A stretch of DNA of 27,500 bases, taken from contig JAWQFJ010026926.1 in NCBI GenBank assembly GCA_034096865.1, positions 1 to 27,500 of the forward strand. The letters are read 5' to 3'. A model generated the notes under the pieces. The model was given only the letters and a program-made list of their open reading frames with translations, searched no databases and was not told the origin of the DNA. A program made the translations under genes and the position numbers. This DNA is from Theodoxus fluviatilis. Taxonomy: Eukaryota; Mollusca; Gastropoda; Cycloneritida; Neritidae. This document shows positions 1 to 23,346 of this stretch, in pieces; position 1 is the first letter of the stretch, and each line of letters opens with the position of its first letter.

Positions 1-830
1 TTCTGTATTGGAAGGGAAGCAAGGTTCACTGTTCGTTTTCCCTTCCAAAACTACATTCACCATATCAATTCCAACATCAACACTGGCTTGGCAGCAAATA
101 TCAAAATACACTATGGCTTGGCAGGTAATTCCCAACCCACTATACGATATAACCACAACCAGGAATAAAGGGTCAAAAAGATGTTTTTCATTTCACTTAG
201 TAATAAATTCAATGTGGAATATGACTGTATATTTTGTTTCTGGGATCTTATAGTGAAAAATTGGGACGAACACTCCAACTGTCAGCTGTCGTAATGATTT
301 ATGACAGCTTCACCTGCAATTGTATCCATTCACAGGTTTTCACTACTGTGATTAGATTTTGGACATCATATCCCTGTGCTCTGAAGTTTGATTTTCTTTT
401 AAACTTGGCATTTTGGTTCATACAACCTACTTCATGGATTGATCCATAGTCTAAACTGTATGTTCCTTTATGTCAAAGTTACAGGATCTTGAAGTTTAGT
501 TTAACATAGTAAGCCAAACCCCTGCGTGGGACAGACAGGAAAAATGTAAGACCACAGGCGGGGACTGAACCCGCGACTCAATTCATGTAACTTCAAATAC
601 GAAATTGTGTTAAAATGAAATGGTCATAGTAGTTGTCTTTATTTTGAGTCAGGACGTGCTACCCTATGTACTGTACGTCTGTGCAACATTGCAAGTTTCT
701 ATCATTGGCTCCTTTTCTGGTATTCTGTTTCAAAAACTGGTAAAATGTGTTGTGTCGGCAGCCATATTGGAAAGCTAATTAGAATAATTTATGCAAACAT
801 ATCACAGATAGACATCGCTTTAAAAGTACA
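1..830. other. Non-coding, presumed AK5 intron
   Basis: Only short ORFs with no family resemblance are present. The one recognisable motif is a T-arm/B-box-like hairpin at about 560-580 on the minus strand. Otherwise I see nothing. Confidence 0.5.
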
Positions 831-885
831 ACCTGTTGGGTGAGAAAATGGGACCCAACGAATTCAACTGAAAAAACACACAGGT

Positions 886-1386
886 TACTGGGTCCTATCA
901 CCTTAATGTCCACTATTAGATACAAATGTGTATTCAACATTCACAGCAGGGCAATTATAATGTCCACTGCTAAAGAGACAGATGAATACGACCTTCACAG
1001 CAGGGCAATTTTAATGTCCACTGCAAAAGAGAGAGATGAATACGACATTCACAGCAGGGCAATTTCAATGTCTACTGCTAAAGAGGAAGACGAATATCAC
1101 CTTCACAGCGAGGCAAGTTTGATGTCTACTGGTAGAGACTGAAATGAATTTCACCTTCCCAGTGGGGCAAATTTAATGTTAATTGTTAAAGAAGAAGACG
1201 AATATCATCTTCACATCGAGGCAAACTTGACATCTGCTCGTAAATACCGAGATGTATCTAACCTTGACAGCGGGGTAACATTAATGTCCTAAACTAAACT
1301 GAATGACTGCGACCCTCACAGCGGGCCAATGTTAATATCCCCTGGTGGAGACGGAGGTAATTTCTATCTTCACAGCGAGGAATGTC
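886..1386 (+). repeat. 54-bp-period degenerate minisatellite
   Basis: About nine tandem units, with unit starts near 939, 993, 1047, 1101, 1155, 1209, 1263, 1314 and 1368. Each begins with a form of cttcacagc(a/g)gggcaa and carries ttaatgtccact. Units are 54 bp, except 51 bp for 1263-1313. Divergence rises from left to right. Because every unit is a multiple of three, one frame stays open for 100 codons (840-1142) and gives an 18-residue repeat (HSRAI.MSTAKE.DEY). That frame is broken by TGA at 1140 and TAA near 1290. Confidence 0.85.
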
Positions 1387-1925
1387 AAGTTTCGCTATTC
1401 AATACTGAGGCGAAAACCATCTCTTTGGGGGAGGTGTGGTGTGGGTGCTCTCCATGTATCATAGTTATGCCTGAGTCGGTAATATTCTCTCAGCGTAGAG
1501 GCTGTGTGTCATTAAACAATAATGACGTCGAAACGAAATCCTCTGGGCAGGACCATTAGTAGCCAATAACGATCATTTTTCATGCAAATCATTAACAGAC
1601 CGACGCAACAACTTTTTTTTCTAAGCGGACAGCGCATTGTTATCGCATACCAAAACAAACGGACACGAATTAAATCTCTTTAGCAGATTGCTACAAACAC
1701 CTATTAGTGATGTACATGTATGGTTATTAAAAAAAATTGGAAACTGCTGATCTTCGCTAGTGATGACTGAGAAACAGACGATGTATTTCAATGCGGGATG
1801 TAGAAAAGCACTCTCTGGCTTTGAAGCGCTTCGTAGCAGTTGCTACGATGTTGCTATGTAGCTATGTATAAGGTCACGGTCACGCCGCAGCCATTTTCAA
1901 TGAAGTCACCTGCAAAAACGTCCAG

Positions 1926-2159
1926 GGCCCGTATTCACAACGGCGATTTATCTTTTTAACACTCGATTTATTCCCTAGCCCCGCGTTATCTTGATCGGTT
2001 AGATAAGGTACGCTCGTCAGAGGATCCTAGGTTGCGCTTTGCTATATATACTGGTTTCCAGCCAAGGGAGAGCGGAACAGGCAGTTGGAATCGTCTGAGT
2101 TTAGAGATAAATCGGGGTTAAAATATATCGCCGATAAATCGCCGTTGTGAATGCGGGCC
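1926..2159. mobile_element. MITE-like element with 27-bp terminal inverted repeats
   Basis: The first 27 bp (ggcccgtattcacaacggcg and onward to 1952) are repeated inverted at the right end (2133-2159) with one mismatch. The element is 234 bp and non-coding. It is flanked by the trinucleotide CAG on both sides (1923-1925 and 2160-2162), a possible 3-bp target duplication. The gggccc palindrome at each end makes the exact border ambiguous. Subterminal copies of gataaatcg occur inside. The parent DNA transposon is not identifiable from this sequence. Confidence 0.8.
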
Positions 2160-2370
2160 CAGACAAACTTGCTGCAGAATTTAGTCTATAGATTAAAAAA
2201 ATTCATTTGTTGAAAATAAAACATCGAAAAAAGACATTTATACAAATACACGTTTTTTACAGAATATCTTAAATAAAAGGTGTGAAGAAGAAATTTCAAC
2301 ATTTCAATCAACAAGCAGAAATAACGGCCGCTCACACGTAGCGTTCGCAGGGCTTCCTTCCGGCTTCTGC

Positions 2371-2788
2371 AGTCTGTGTCTGTGTGTCTGTGTGTCTGTA
2401 TGTCTGTATGTCTGTATGTCTGTGTGTCTGTATGTGTGTCTGTATGTCTGTGTCTGTGTGTCTGTATGTCTGTGTGTCTGTATGTCTGTATGTCTGTGTG
2501 TCTGTGTGTCTGTATGTCTGTGTGTCTGTATGTCTGTGTGTCTGTGTGTCTGTATGTCTGTGTGTCTGTATGTCTGTGTGTCTGTAGGTGTGTCTGTATG
2601 TCTGTGTGTCTGTCTGTGTGTCTGTATGTGTCTGTGTCTGTATGTCTGTGTGTCTGTGTGTCTGTATGTCTGTATGTCTGTGTGTCTGTATGTCTGTATG
2701 TATGTGTGTCTGTATGTCTGTGTGTCTGTATGTCTGTATGTCTGTGTGTCTGTCTGTATGTCTGTGTGTCTGTCTGTATGTCTGTACG
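2371..2788. repeat. TGTCTGTA/TGTCTGTG microsatellite, left segment
   Basis: Tetra/octanucleotide array of TGTC with TGTA or TGTG, about 418 bp. It ends exactly at the solo-LTR insertion point (GTACG, 2784-2788) and continues with the same motif from 4787. Confidence 0.95.
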
Positions 2789-4786
2789 TGTCGATGAATT
2801 TTGTTGGGTGTTGAGGGTTTTTAAGATAAATAAATTAATTAATTAAATTTACAAATTAAAAATGGACCCTGATGATGGAAACACCACAACCCAGGATTTT
2901 CATACAAAACCCTAACTGCCACTTGCCTGCAACCATAAAGGGAATAAACATGGAAAACAACAAATTAAATAAGACACTGAGGGTAGAAGGAAAGTTTTAT
3001 AACAATATTTTAATCAAAAAACAAACATCAAAATAAATCCCAACCCACAAATGGCCAGTCCCCCAAACAACACAATAACAATGACAAACTCCATCTCCCA
3101 TGGCCTCACACAGCCATCTGTCGCACGGGCTCACAGGGTCAGAGGTCAGCCTCATCAGGCTAGACGTGACCTTAGCCGCTGATACATACTGAATGAGAGA
3201 ATCCCGCGCCCTCCCCCCACAGCCACCGCGGTGGTTGGAGGCACGCGGGTCTCACATTAAACACATAACAACAGCGCGAGAACGCTACTACCCGTCACTC
3301 TAACAGTGACACTGATAAATGCCTCTCCCTCCGTCTTCCCGCTAGACGACAGGGACGAGCGCATAAACTTGACCACTAGGCTCTTGGTTCGCCTCTCCAT
3401 GACGCACCCTCACACAGTCTTGTCCTCCTACTCAGACAAACGGCAGCGTCCACACTAGACCTACACCCTGTGTGATACTCTCTCTCAACAGTCTGGGACA
3501 ATCAATCAATGGCCTCTAGCCAAAGTCACAGTCAGAGTCTCCGAACTCCGGCGGATACAATAAGTAAAGGAAAAAAAACCCGGCTCTTACCATAAGACGC
3601 CCCTCGAATCCTTTGGAACACACACAATCCAACGTATTGCCTCTGACAGGCGCTACCTCCAGCAGATAGTCCTTACGTGAACCTCCACGTTCACGCGCTC
3701 ACTCTCCATCTCGGTCGTAGTCCCTCCCAGCGGTTGTAGAGGACGAGGCTCCTCTGCTGTATCCACTTGATAGGCGGGCGTCGACCTCCAGTCGGCCCCA
3801 GGATGTAGTCGCTCCAACGGCTACCAGCAACCCTCTGCTAGGACTTGTACCACGCTCCACCACGTAGATACACGTCGACGACTCTCTTGAGAACAGCAAC
3901 GGCCCTACGGCCAGAACAGCGGCGGCTAGCCTCACTGCTCGCACTTCCAAAGTGGTCTACACCACGCGGTCACGACTCACTCCCATAGTCTGACCAACAG
4001 CAACGGCCTGACACAGCGGTCTGGACGGGTAGCTACACTGTAACCTCGACAGTTAGCCTAAACCGCTTAGTCTCAACCCGGTTCCTCTTACTCTTAAGCC
4101 TGAAATAAACAACACGACCTATTACCACACTATAAGACAGCGTCCCCTGCCCTTACTACACAAGAATTTACTCTTCCCATCCCAAATGACAAGATAAATG
4201 ACAGACGCTCTTCCACGCGTCGTTAAACAAACCCAGTAACTCAACTTTCATCCAGGACAATTGAAAAATACCTCTCTTCCATTTCTCACAGCCAAACGCT
4301 CTTGCACATCGAATAGTTTGAGCAATTCTAGATAAAGTTAGTCCCCACACAACTGGCGTTCTTACGTGCATACGCACAAGCATTCCAAACTCAACCATCA
4401 TCCTCACCTCAAATCCACAGGCCATGAATCCTGTAATGGACACGTCGTGCTTGTTCAGGGCAAACAATTCCCTCTCGAACAGCGTGGAACCCATGGTCGG
4501 CAGTTCTACTGCCCCATGTCCCACCAGAGCTCCAGACACGCTAACGATGTCCTGCTCTCCCAACGGATGAGCGATGAATCAATCGTTCGAATTTTGTGAC
4601 GTCGACCCCGTTCGAATTTTGTGACGTCGACCACGTTCGAATTTTGTGACGCGTTCGAATCTTCCATTCACTTTCAAACGAATTCTTCTGATCCCTCTCG
4701 GGAAAAATTGCCCTCATAGCAACAGTGTTTGGATCCCGGACTTGCTGAGCTATTTTTAACTCACTCCTTGCGCGTATAACGCGACA
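2789..4786. mobile_element. Probable solo LTR inserted in the microsatellite
   Basis: This 1998-bp block starts TGTCG and ends CGACA, a 5-bp inverted repeat with the canonical TG...CA ends of LTRs. It is flanked by GTACG on both sides (2784-2788 and 4787-4791), a 5-bp target-site duplication typical of LTR retroelements. Removing the block and one copy restores an uninterrupted microsatellite. No direct repeat joins the two ends and no gag/pol/integrase coding is seen, so a solo LTR from recombination is the simplest reading. Orientation is unknown. A 131-codon minus-strand ORF (4168-4563) lies within it, with no recognisable family. A 25-bp tandem repeat with TGACGTC lies near the right end. 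A non-LTR origin cannot be ruled out. Confidence 0.75.
4584..4661 (+). repeat. 25-bp tandem repeat carrying TGACGTC
   Basis: Two full 25-bp units (4584-4608 and 4609-4633; core cgttcgaattttgtgacg) are followed by a shortened third (4634-4651) and a partial fourth. Each of the first two holds gtgacgtcgac, one base short of the palindromic CRE TGACGTCA. Inside a presumptive LTR such repeats often act as enhancer units; that role is inference. Confidence 0.7.
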
Positions 4787-7013
4787 GTACGTCTGTGTGT
4801 CTGTGTGTCTGTGTGTCTGTATGTATGTGTGTCTGTATGTCTGTGTGTCTGTCTGTATGTCTGTGTGTCTGTGTGTCTGTATGTCTGTGTGTCTGTATGT
4901 CTGTATGTCTGTATGTCTGTATGTCTGTATGTATGTGTGTCTGTATGTCTGTATGTCTGTATGTCTGTATGTCTGTATGTATGTGTGTCTGTATGTCTGT
5001 GTGTCTGTATGTATGTGTGTCTGTATGTCTGTATGTCTGTGTGTCTGTATGTCTGTATGTCTGTGTGTCTGTGTGTCTGTGTGTCTGTGTGTCTGTGTGT
5101 CTGTATGTCTGTATGTATGTGTGTCTGTATGTATGTGTGTCTGTATGTCTGTGTGTATGTGTGTCTGTATGTCTGTATGTATGTGTGTCTGTGTGTCTGT
5201 ATGTCTGTATGTCTGTATGCATGTGTGTCTGTGTGTCTGTATGTCTGTATGTCTGTATGTATGTGTGTCTGTATGTCTGTGTGTCTGTGTGTCTGTATGT
5301 CTGTATGTATCTGTGTCTGTATGTCTGTATGTCTGTATGTCTGTATGTATCTGTGTCTGTATGTATGTGTGTCTGTATGTCTGTGTGTCTGTATGTCTTA
5401 TGTCTGTATGTCTGTGTGTCTGTATGTGTGTCTGTATGTGTGTCTGTATGTATGTGTGTCTGTCTGTCTGTCTGTCTGTCTGTGTGTCTGTATGTCTGTG
5501 TGTCTGTGTGTCTGTGTGCCTGTATGTATGTACGTCTGTATGTCTGTCTGTCTGTGTGTCTGTCTGTCTGTGTGTCTGTATGTTTGTGTGTCTGTATGTC
5601 TGTATGTCTGTATGTCTGTATGTCTGTATGTCTGTGTGTCTGTATGTCTGTGTGTCTGTATGTCTGTGTGTCTGTCTGTCTGTCTGTGTGTCTGTATGTC
5701 TGTGTGTCTGTATGTCTGTATGTCTGTGTGTCTGTATGTCTGTCTGTCTGTCTGTCTGTATGTCTGTATGTCTGTATGTCTGTGTGTCTGTCTGTCTGTC
5801 TCTGTGTCTGTATGTCTGTGTGTCTGTGTGTCTGTGTGTCTGTGTGTCTGTATGTATGTGTGTCTGTGTGTCTGTGTGTCTGTGTGTCTGTATGTCTGTA
5901 TGTCTGTGTGTCTGTCTGTATGTCTGTGTGTCTGTATGTCTCTGTGTCTGTATGTCTGTATGTCTGTGTGTCTGTATGTCTGTGTGTCTGTATGTCTGTA
6001 TGTCTGTATGTCTGTGTGTCTGTATGTCTGTGTGTCTGTATGTCTGTGTGTCTGTATGTCTGTGTGTCTGTGTGTCTGTATGTCTGTGTGTCTGTATGTC
6101 TGTGTGTCTGTATGTCTGTGTGTCTGTATGTCTGTGTGTCTGTATGTCTGTGTGTCTGTCTGTCTGTGTGTCTGTGTGTCTGTATGTCTGTGTGTCTGTA
6201 TGTCTGTGTGTCTGTATGTCTGTGTGTCTGTATGTCTGTGTGTCTGTATGTCTGTGTGTCTGTATGTCTGTGTGTCTGTATGTCTGTGTGTCTGTATGTC
6301 TGTATGTCTGTATGTCTGTGTGTCTGTGTGTCTGTATGTCTGTGTGTCTGTATGTCTGTGTGTCTGTATGTCTGTGTGTCTGTGTGTCTGTGTGTCTGTA
6401 TGTCTGTGTGTCTGTGTGTCTGTGTGTCTGTATGTATGTGTGTCTGTATGTCTGTATGTCTGTATGTCTGTGTGTCTGTGTGTCTGTATGTCTGTGTGTC
6501 TGTATGTCTGTGTGTCTGTATGTCTGTGTGTCTGTATGTCTGTGTGTCTGTATGTCTGTGTGTCTGTATGTCTGTATGTCTGTGTGTCTGTATGTCTGTG
6601 TGTCTGTATGTCTGTGTGTCTGTGTGTCTGTGTGTCTGTATGTCTGTGTGTCTGTATGTCTGTATGTCTGTGTGTCTGTATGTCTGTGTGTCTGTATGTC
6701 TGTGTGTATGTCTGTATGTCTGTGTGTATGTCTGTATGTCTGTGTGTCTGTATGTCTGTATGTCTGTGTGTCTGTCTGTGTGTCTGTATGTCTGTGTGTC
6801 TGTATGTCTGTGTGTCTGTATGTCTGTGTGTCTGTATGTCTGTGTATTTGTGTGTCGGTGTGTCTGCATATCTACGTATATGTGTGTCTGTATGTCTGTA
6901 TGTCTGTGTATATGTGTGTCTGTGTGTCTGCATGTCTGTGTATCTGTGTGTCTGTATGTCTGTGTGTCTGTACGTCTGTATGTCTGTACGTCTGTATGTC
7001 TGTATGTCTACAG
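4787..7013. repeat. 2.2-kb TGTCTGTA/TGTCTGTG microsatellite abutting a splice acceptor
   Basis: Nearly pure 4-bp periodic sequence (TGTC, TGTA, TGTG), mostly organised as 8-mers, becoming degenerate after about 6840 and ending with tctacag at the AK5 exon border. With the left segment, the array was about 2.6 kb before the LTR insertion. The 8-bp unit has no stop codon in several frames, so very long but meaningless ORFs cross it on both strands. Confidence 0.97.
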
Positions 7014-18726
<11,713 letters not shown>

Positions 18727-19801
18727 ACTCCCAGTGTTGGAGTGCATGGGTTCTCAAGAACTCTTTGTCCGCATGACACACCGTGAACAGGGGTGCTCCT
18801 TGCCGACCAGGGAGTGGTAATGATGAGTAGGAGAAGGAGAGGAGGAAGGGGAGAAGAGAGAGGCAGAAGAGGCTTGTTGAAGTACTTGGAGGGAACTGGC
18901 CTTACCCAAAGGAAGCTCAAGGACCTTCCAGAACATTCTTTGGAAGTCTTGATGACTGAAATTTTTGGAGATGGTTTCAGACTTTTGTATGTAACTCTTT
19001 TCAGCTCAGTTTTTTTATAACCCCCATTCTTTTAGTAAAAATATCCACCTTGATGCAAGTTGTTATGTTGCTTAAATATCAAAGTTGGTGAAGAGAAGTG
19101 GTAGATGACTACCAGTATGTTTTGCACTCAGCAAACTTTTCATTGTAGCAGTTTGCACCAAAACTTACAGAAATGCAGGGTGTTTCTAGTACCAATGTCA
19201 CCTTAGAAAGGCTAAAGTAGCTATACTTTCTCGAGAGAAGTGGGTTTCTTATGTACCAGAACGTATGTCCACAAATAAAATCAAGAAAACACAGTAAGAG
19301 AGTATCGACAGTAAGAGAGTATCAAGAGTATTTATGTTTCATTGTTACCTGTGCCCAAAACCTTTATGAAGTTTTTGAAAATAATTTCATTTCTTACAAT
19401 AAATAAACTCTATTATCTATAGGGCATTTTTCATAGCATGGCTTATGCATGCTTTTGAAATCTTGTTAGTTGCTGTTGTTCTGACCTACCCTTATAGTTA
19501 TACCTCAACAACATGCAGTTCCCATGTCTGCATTTAGTGTCAACTTTTAAACTCAACATCCCAATGACAATCTCTTTTCTGGTAGATTTACGGCATATAT
19601 GAGCCAATCTTTGGATTCCGATTCATTTTGCAACCAGCAGTCAGAACAACACATTTATTGAGTGCTCACATCTTGGTGATTTTCAAAGGTGATTTTAGCT
19701 AATTACTGTACAGATTGGGTTTTAATGTGTATTACTACGAAGTGCTCTGTGCATTTGATACATAGATACTCATTACAGAGTGTGATAATTCATAGACATG
19801 T

Positions 19802-19817
19802 ATTTATTTATTTATTT
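19802..19817 (+). promoter_or_regulatory. AU-rich element in the AK5 3' UTR
   Basis: Four overlapping ATTTA pentamers (ATTTATTTATTTATTT) lie within the inferred 3' UTR. Overlapping UUAUUUAUU motifs are the classic class II AU-rich element that recruits RNA-decay or stabilising proteins. It could also be a chance TTTA repeat. Confidence 0.4.
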
Positions 19818-20477
19818 GACACTTGTACATGGTTTGCAAGACTATAGAACCGCAGCAGGTATTCTTTCTATAGATGCTGCCTCTGTTATCCTGTGCACTC
19901 TCAAGACAACTTTAAATAATGTACAAATTATTCAGGGTAAAAATGTTTTCCCTTCAGAAAGAGTTTCTTTTTAAAAATTCTTTTCTGTATATCTGAAATG
20001 CTACATTATTCATAAGCTTTGGTGTACATTGTACTCAATATTACACTAGTTAATATTAAAAAACTTGTATTATTTGTAGCATTCGTGAATTATTATCAAA
20101 GTGAATTTTTCTATTATAACTCTACTTGATCTGAGGTGTAATTAACCAAAAACTTTTATTTGCTTTTGATGAAAGAGCCATGCTTGATGTATTCCGAGTA
20201 AAATGACACATTTTGCTTGCTAGTAGCCGATTTTGCAACAACATCAAAAAGTTTGAGAACTTGAAATAATAGAGTACAATGATTGAAACAGAAAGCGCAT
20301 CAGCTGCCAAATGTTGGTTTGACATTCACAAGGGTGTTGTTGTGTAGTTATAGTGTATGCAAACTTTTCTTCCTGCTCAAATTGCATTGCTTTGTGTTGT
20401 TGCAGTTTGTGTATTGTTCTTGAACTCTTCGCACACTTTGTTACATATACACATGTGCCTTCGTAACCAGTTTTGAT

Positions 20478-20483
20478 AATAAA
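20478..20483 (+). terminator. Candidate poly(A) signal of the AK5-like gene
   Basis: AATAAA followed about 40 nt later by a GT-rich stretch (gtctttggtgtgtattgctg). It is the last such signal before sequence that looks intergenic. Confidence 0.5.
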
Positions 20484-20500
20484 GACACCAATAACACAAA

Positions 20501-23340
20501 GGGCAAATGATATCTCACATGTCTTTGGTGTGTATTGCTGCTAGAGCCTTCAGAGGCATAGAAGTTTTCGTCTTCATCCTTTAAAAAAGAAAGAAGTTAC
20601 TTATACTTTTTGGATGTTGTACTCTCCAACAGAAGACAATGTGGTTCCAAGTCGGTTCCACTGGCTGTCTGAGATAAAGTAAGCATGTAAATTATTTCTA
20701 TTACAGCGGATGTATACATCACAAATCTGCAGCGTGAATAAACTCTTCAGAAGACGGCTCACAATAAAACTTTCTAGTATTTCAATGTACCCGTCAGGGT
20801 AGGTATTTAGGAATGCACAATATTTTGTATTCAAGGTGTTTATTGCTTTTTTAACCATTGCTAATGGTCAACAGTACTTTGGTCTGTTGACATTTCTGAA
20901 TGTACCTGGTGTGCTTTGGTCTCATTCATGGACTAGACTTTAAACAAATACATGACTGCATATATTTAATGTCCCATTCGGTTCAGAAAATTTGTTCGGA
21001 TTGCAAATGCAGCCTATCATTCTAGCTCTCAGACTCGGCCGTGAAAGCAAACCTTCTGCAGCAAGAGATCTGATTAAAACCTGGTGACAGTTCCACCATT
21101 CAACACTGCGGGAAAAAAAGCTTTATCCACATGTAAAGCCCTTATGTCAGTCAGCCATATAATTACTTTTTTGATACACATTCTGCAAGGGTAAGTAAGC
21201 ATATGATAAATAAAACTTAGGCCCAGTATTCAGTATCTCAAGTAATATTGAAAAAACCCCTCTACTAAAGTCAGTCTGTTGGTTAGACAACTACATCATC
21301 AATGCATGAATGGTACAAGCTTGCGACTTACTGTAGTCTATGTATCAACACCTTTATCTTTGGCGATTAAACAGGACAGACACCTCTACCATCCACTTAA
21401 AATAAAAAAATTTAAAGTGTTCATATTCTTTTGAAGTCAATCCACAGAGATTAATCAGAATACAACCGAATCATTGTCCTCTTCAGTTGATAATAATTTC
21501 CCGTTTCACATAATACTGACGCAGCAGTATATGTATGAAATATGTTCGTGGCTCCCATTTCAGTTACCAGATCTCATATCAAAACACTTAGTCTTGCAAC
21601 TGCCTTGATTCTACAGGAGGCAGGGCAAAGTTCTCCCTCCTGCCTGCCATACTAGGACTGCTGGCAAGGGGGGTCACTCTCGCCAGCATTCCCCATCTTG
21701 CTGAATGTTTGTTCTTCTCTCCCCTCTTCCAGGCAGCAAGACAAGCTATTGCTCTGATAACAACAATAATACATTTAAACAGTGTAGAATGTTCGTTTGG
21801 GAAAATAAAGTTTCCAAGTTTTTGAGACATGGCTTACCTTTTTTAATTGTGATTGTCCGCTTTTATAAGCAACTAAGACAAAAAAAATCTTGCCTAAACA
21901 GTGTGTATTATTTCATGCAGATGTGATTCCACCTGAAAATTAGGAGCTAATGGGTGCAAGGCCTGGAGACGTCAAATATGTTTTACAACACTTCCTAATA
22001 CTGCCAAGACAGCATCTCTCTGGGTATGGCAGGCGAGGGGTGAATCAAAATCAAGAAACTGATAGTTGACGAGTTCTTCACAATCAACATTTATTCTCTA
22101 TGGGCACTGGAAGAGGACACACCATAATGAGCAGCCTTCAAAGATACAGCAAAATGTAACTGGCGGTGTCTCTTGCATGCATACAATGCACACTAGGCAA
22201 GTGCTCCACTTGCATTCTTGTCATTCATTCCTTTTTAAAATCCTGCAGCAGACATCTTTTCACTGATTTGTTCCACACAAAAAAGTGGACTTGTAACATT
22301 TCTGCAAATGTGTGGACTCTTCCATTCTCATAATCGTTGATGCCTTTCATTATCAACTCTCACACAGACACTCCTCTCTCTCATCAAGTACAAAGGTAGC
22401 TTTCCACGGCAAGCCTTGTGGAAGCCACCGACCTGCAGAGCCAAAGTCACGGTCTTGTACCAGGATAAACAGATGAAATAGTCTGACCCTGAAATGCCAA
22501 GCTCCCAATAAGAGTCTCCCTCACTTCTACACACAACGTGTTGATAATTTTAGTGAGAATGATGAACACTGCCTCCATAACTTCGTGGGATTTCCAGACT
22601 TGTCATTCCTAAAGCATCTTTCTAGATGGTCATGGGTGGCATGGGGATTTGAATCTGCAGGACTTCTGTGTCGATTCCATGTTTCTCTGCGCAAACCACA
22701 GGATTTGCTACCCAGGCACTGGCCCCTCATGCAGCCTGGTCATGCTCCATGTTGCAGGATGAGCCCCAAGATCTCTTTCTTGATCAGTCAGTCGTGGCTG
22801 CACTTCCAAAGAGATGGACAGAACACATCCGACTCAGAATCTCCTTTCCTTGAAGCTGGCTTGGCATGAGAAGGACAGGGCAACAGTTTGTAAATGATGA
22901 CAAAGTTTCAATGATATGAGCTCATCACTCGATAAGGGAAAACCTAACCAGTCCAGACCTGTTTACCCCCAAAAACCCTTATGTGGAAGATTTAATAAAT
23001 AACCAGAAAAATGCGGAAGGTTTTGATCTTCAAGAGGAAGATTCTTGTTCACACATTATCATACCAAAATGAAAAGAAAAACACACTCACCGTTTTATGA
23101 CTGAAGCCTCCATAGAATGGAAGAAAGAGTCACGAAATTTAGGTACAAAATTTGTCACTGTCAAAGCACAATCACCAGTTTTTTTCACACTTGTCTTGGT
23201 CAGAAAGGATTCACACATACACACACACTCTCTCTTCACACACACACACACACACACATCACTGGAATGGCTTCAGTTCATTTGTTGAGGCTCAAGTAGT
23301 AAGCACTCTTGAGCTGCTTCAGGGTAGCATCATCAAAATG
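20501..23340. other. Intergenic sequence, no gene recognised
   Basis: Mostly unique AT-rich sequence. ORFs are short (94 codons at most) and resemble nothing known to me. A (CA)n tract lies at 23217-23258. I looked for later exons of the hAT-like gene on the minus strand here and saw none that were convincing. Confidence 0.4.
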
Positions 23341-23346
23341 GCTTAC

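Larger units (their letters stand above)
18727..20500 (+). other. AK5-like 3' untranslated region (inferred)
   Basis: Sequence after the TAG is AT-rich, free of convincing ORFs and mostly unique. I infer about 1.8 kb of 3' UTR because AATAAA at 20478-20483 is followed by a GT-rich stretch (from about 20518) suitable for cleavage. Earlier AATAAA motifs at 19274, 19398 and 19402 could give shorter transcripts. No RNA data are available to choose among them. Confidence 0.55.

Noticed and set aside
3699..3950. 83-codon minus-strand ORF in the LTR-like block
   Set aside because: Arg/Ser/Ala-rich composition follows from local GC content; no motif.
4168..4563. 131-codon minus-strand ORF inside the presumptive LTR
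   Set aside because: Not recognised as any retroelement protein and no coding support beyond length. Noted in the LTR entry but not called as a gene.
2371..7013. CRISPR-like or satellite centromeric array
   Set aside because: Units are 4-8 bp with no spacers, and the setting is a spliced eukaryotic gene; it is a microsatellite.
1..7013. Search for the missing P-loop exon of AK domain 1
   Set aside because: No reading with [13 protein letters not shown] codons and a proper GT donor was found, so it is assumed to lie upstream of the window.
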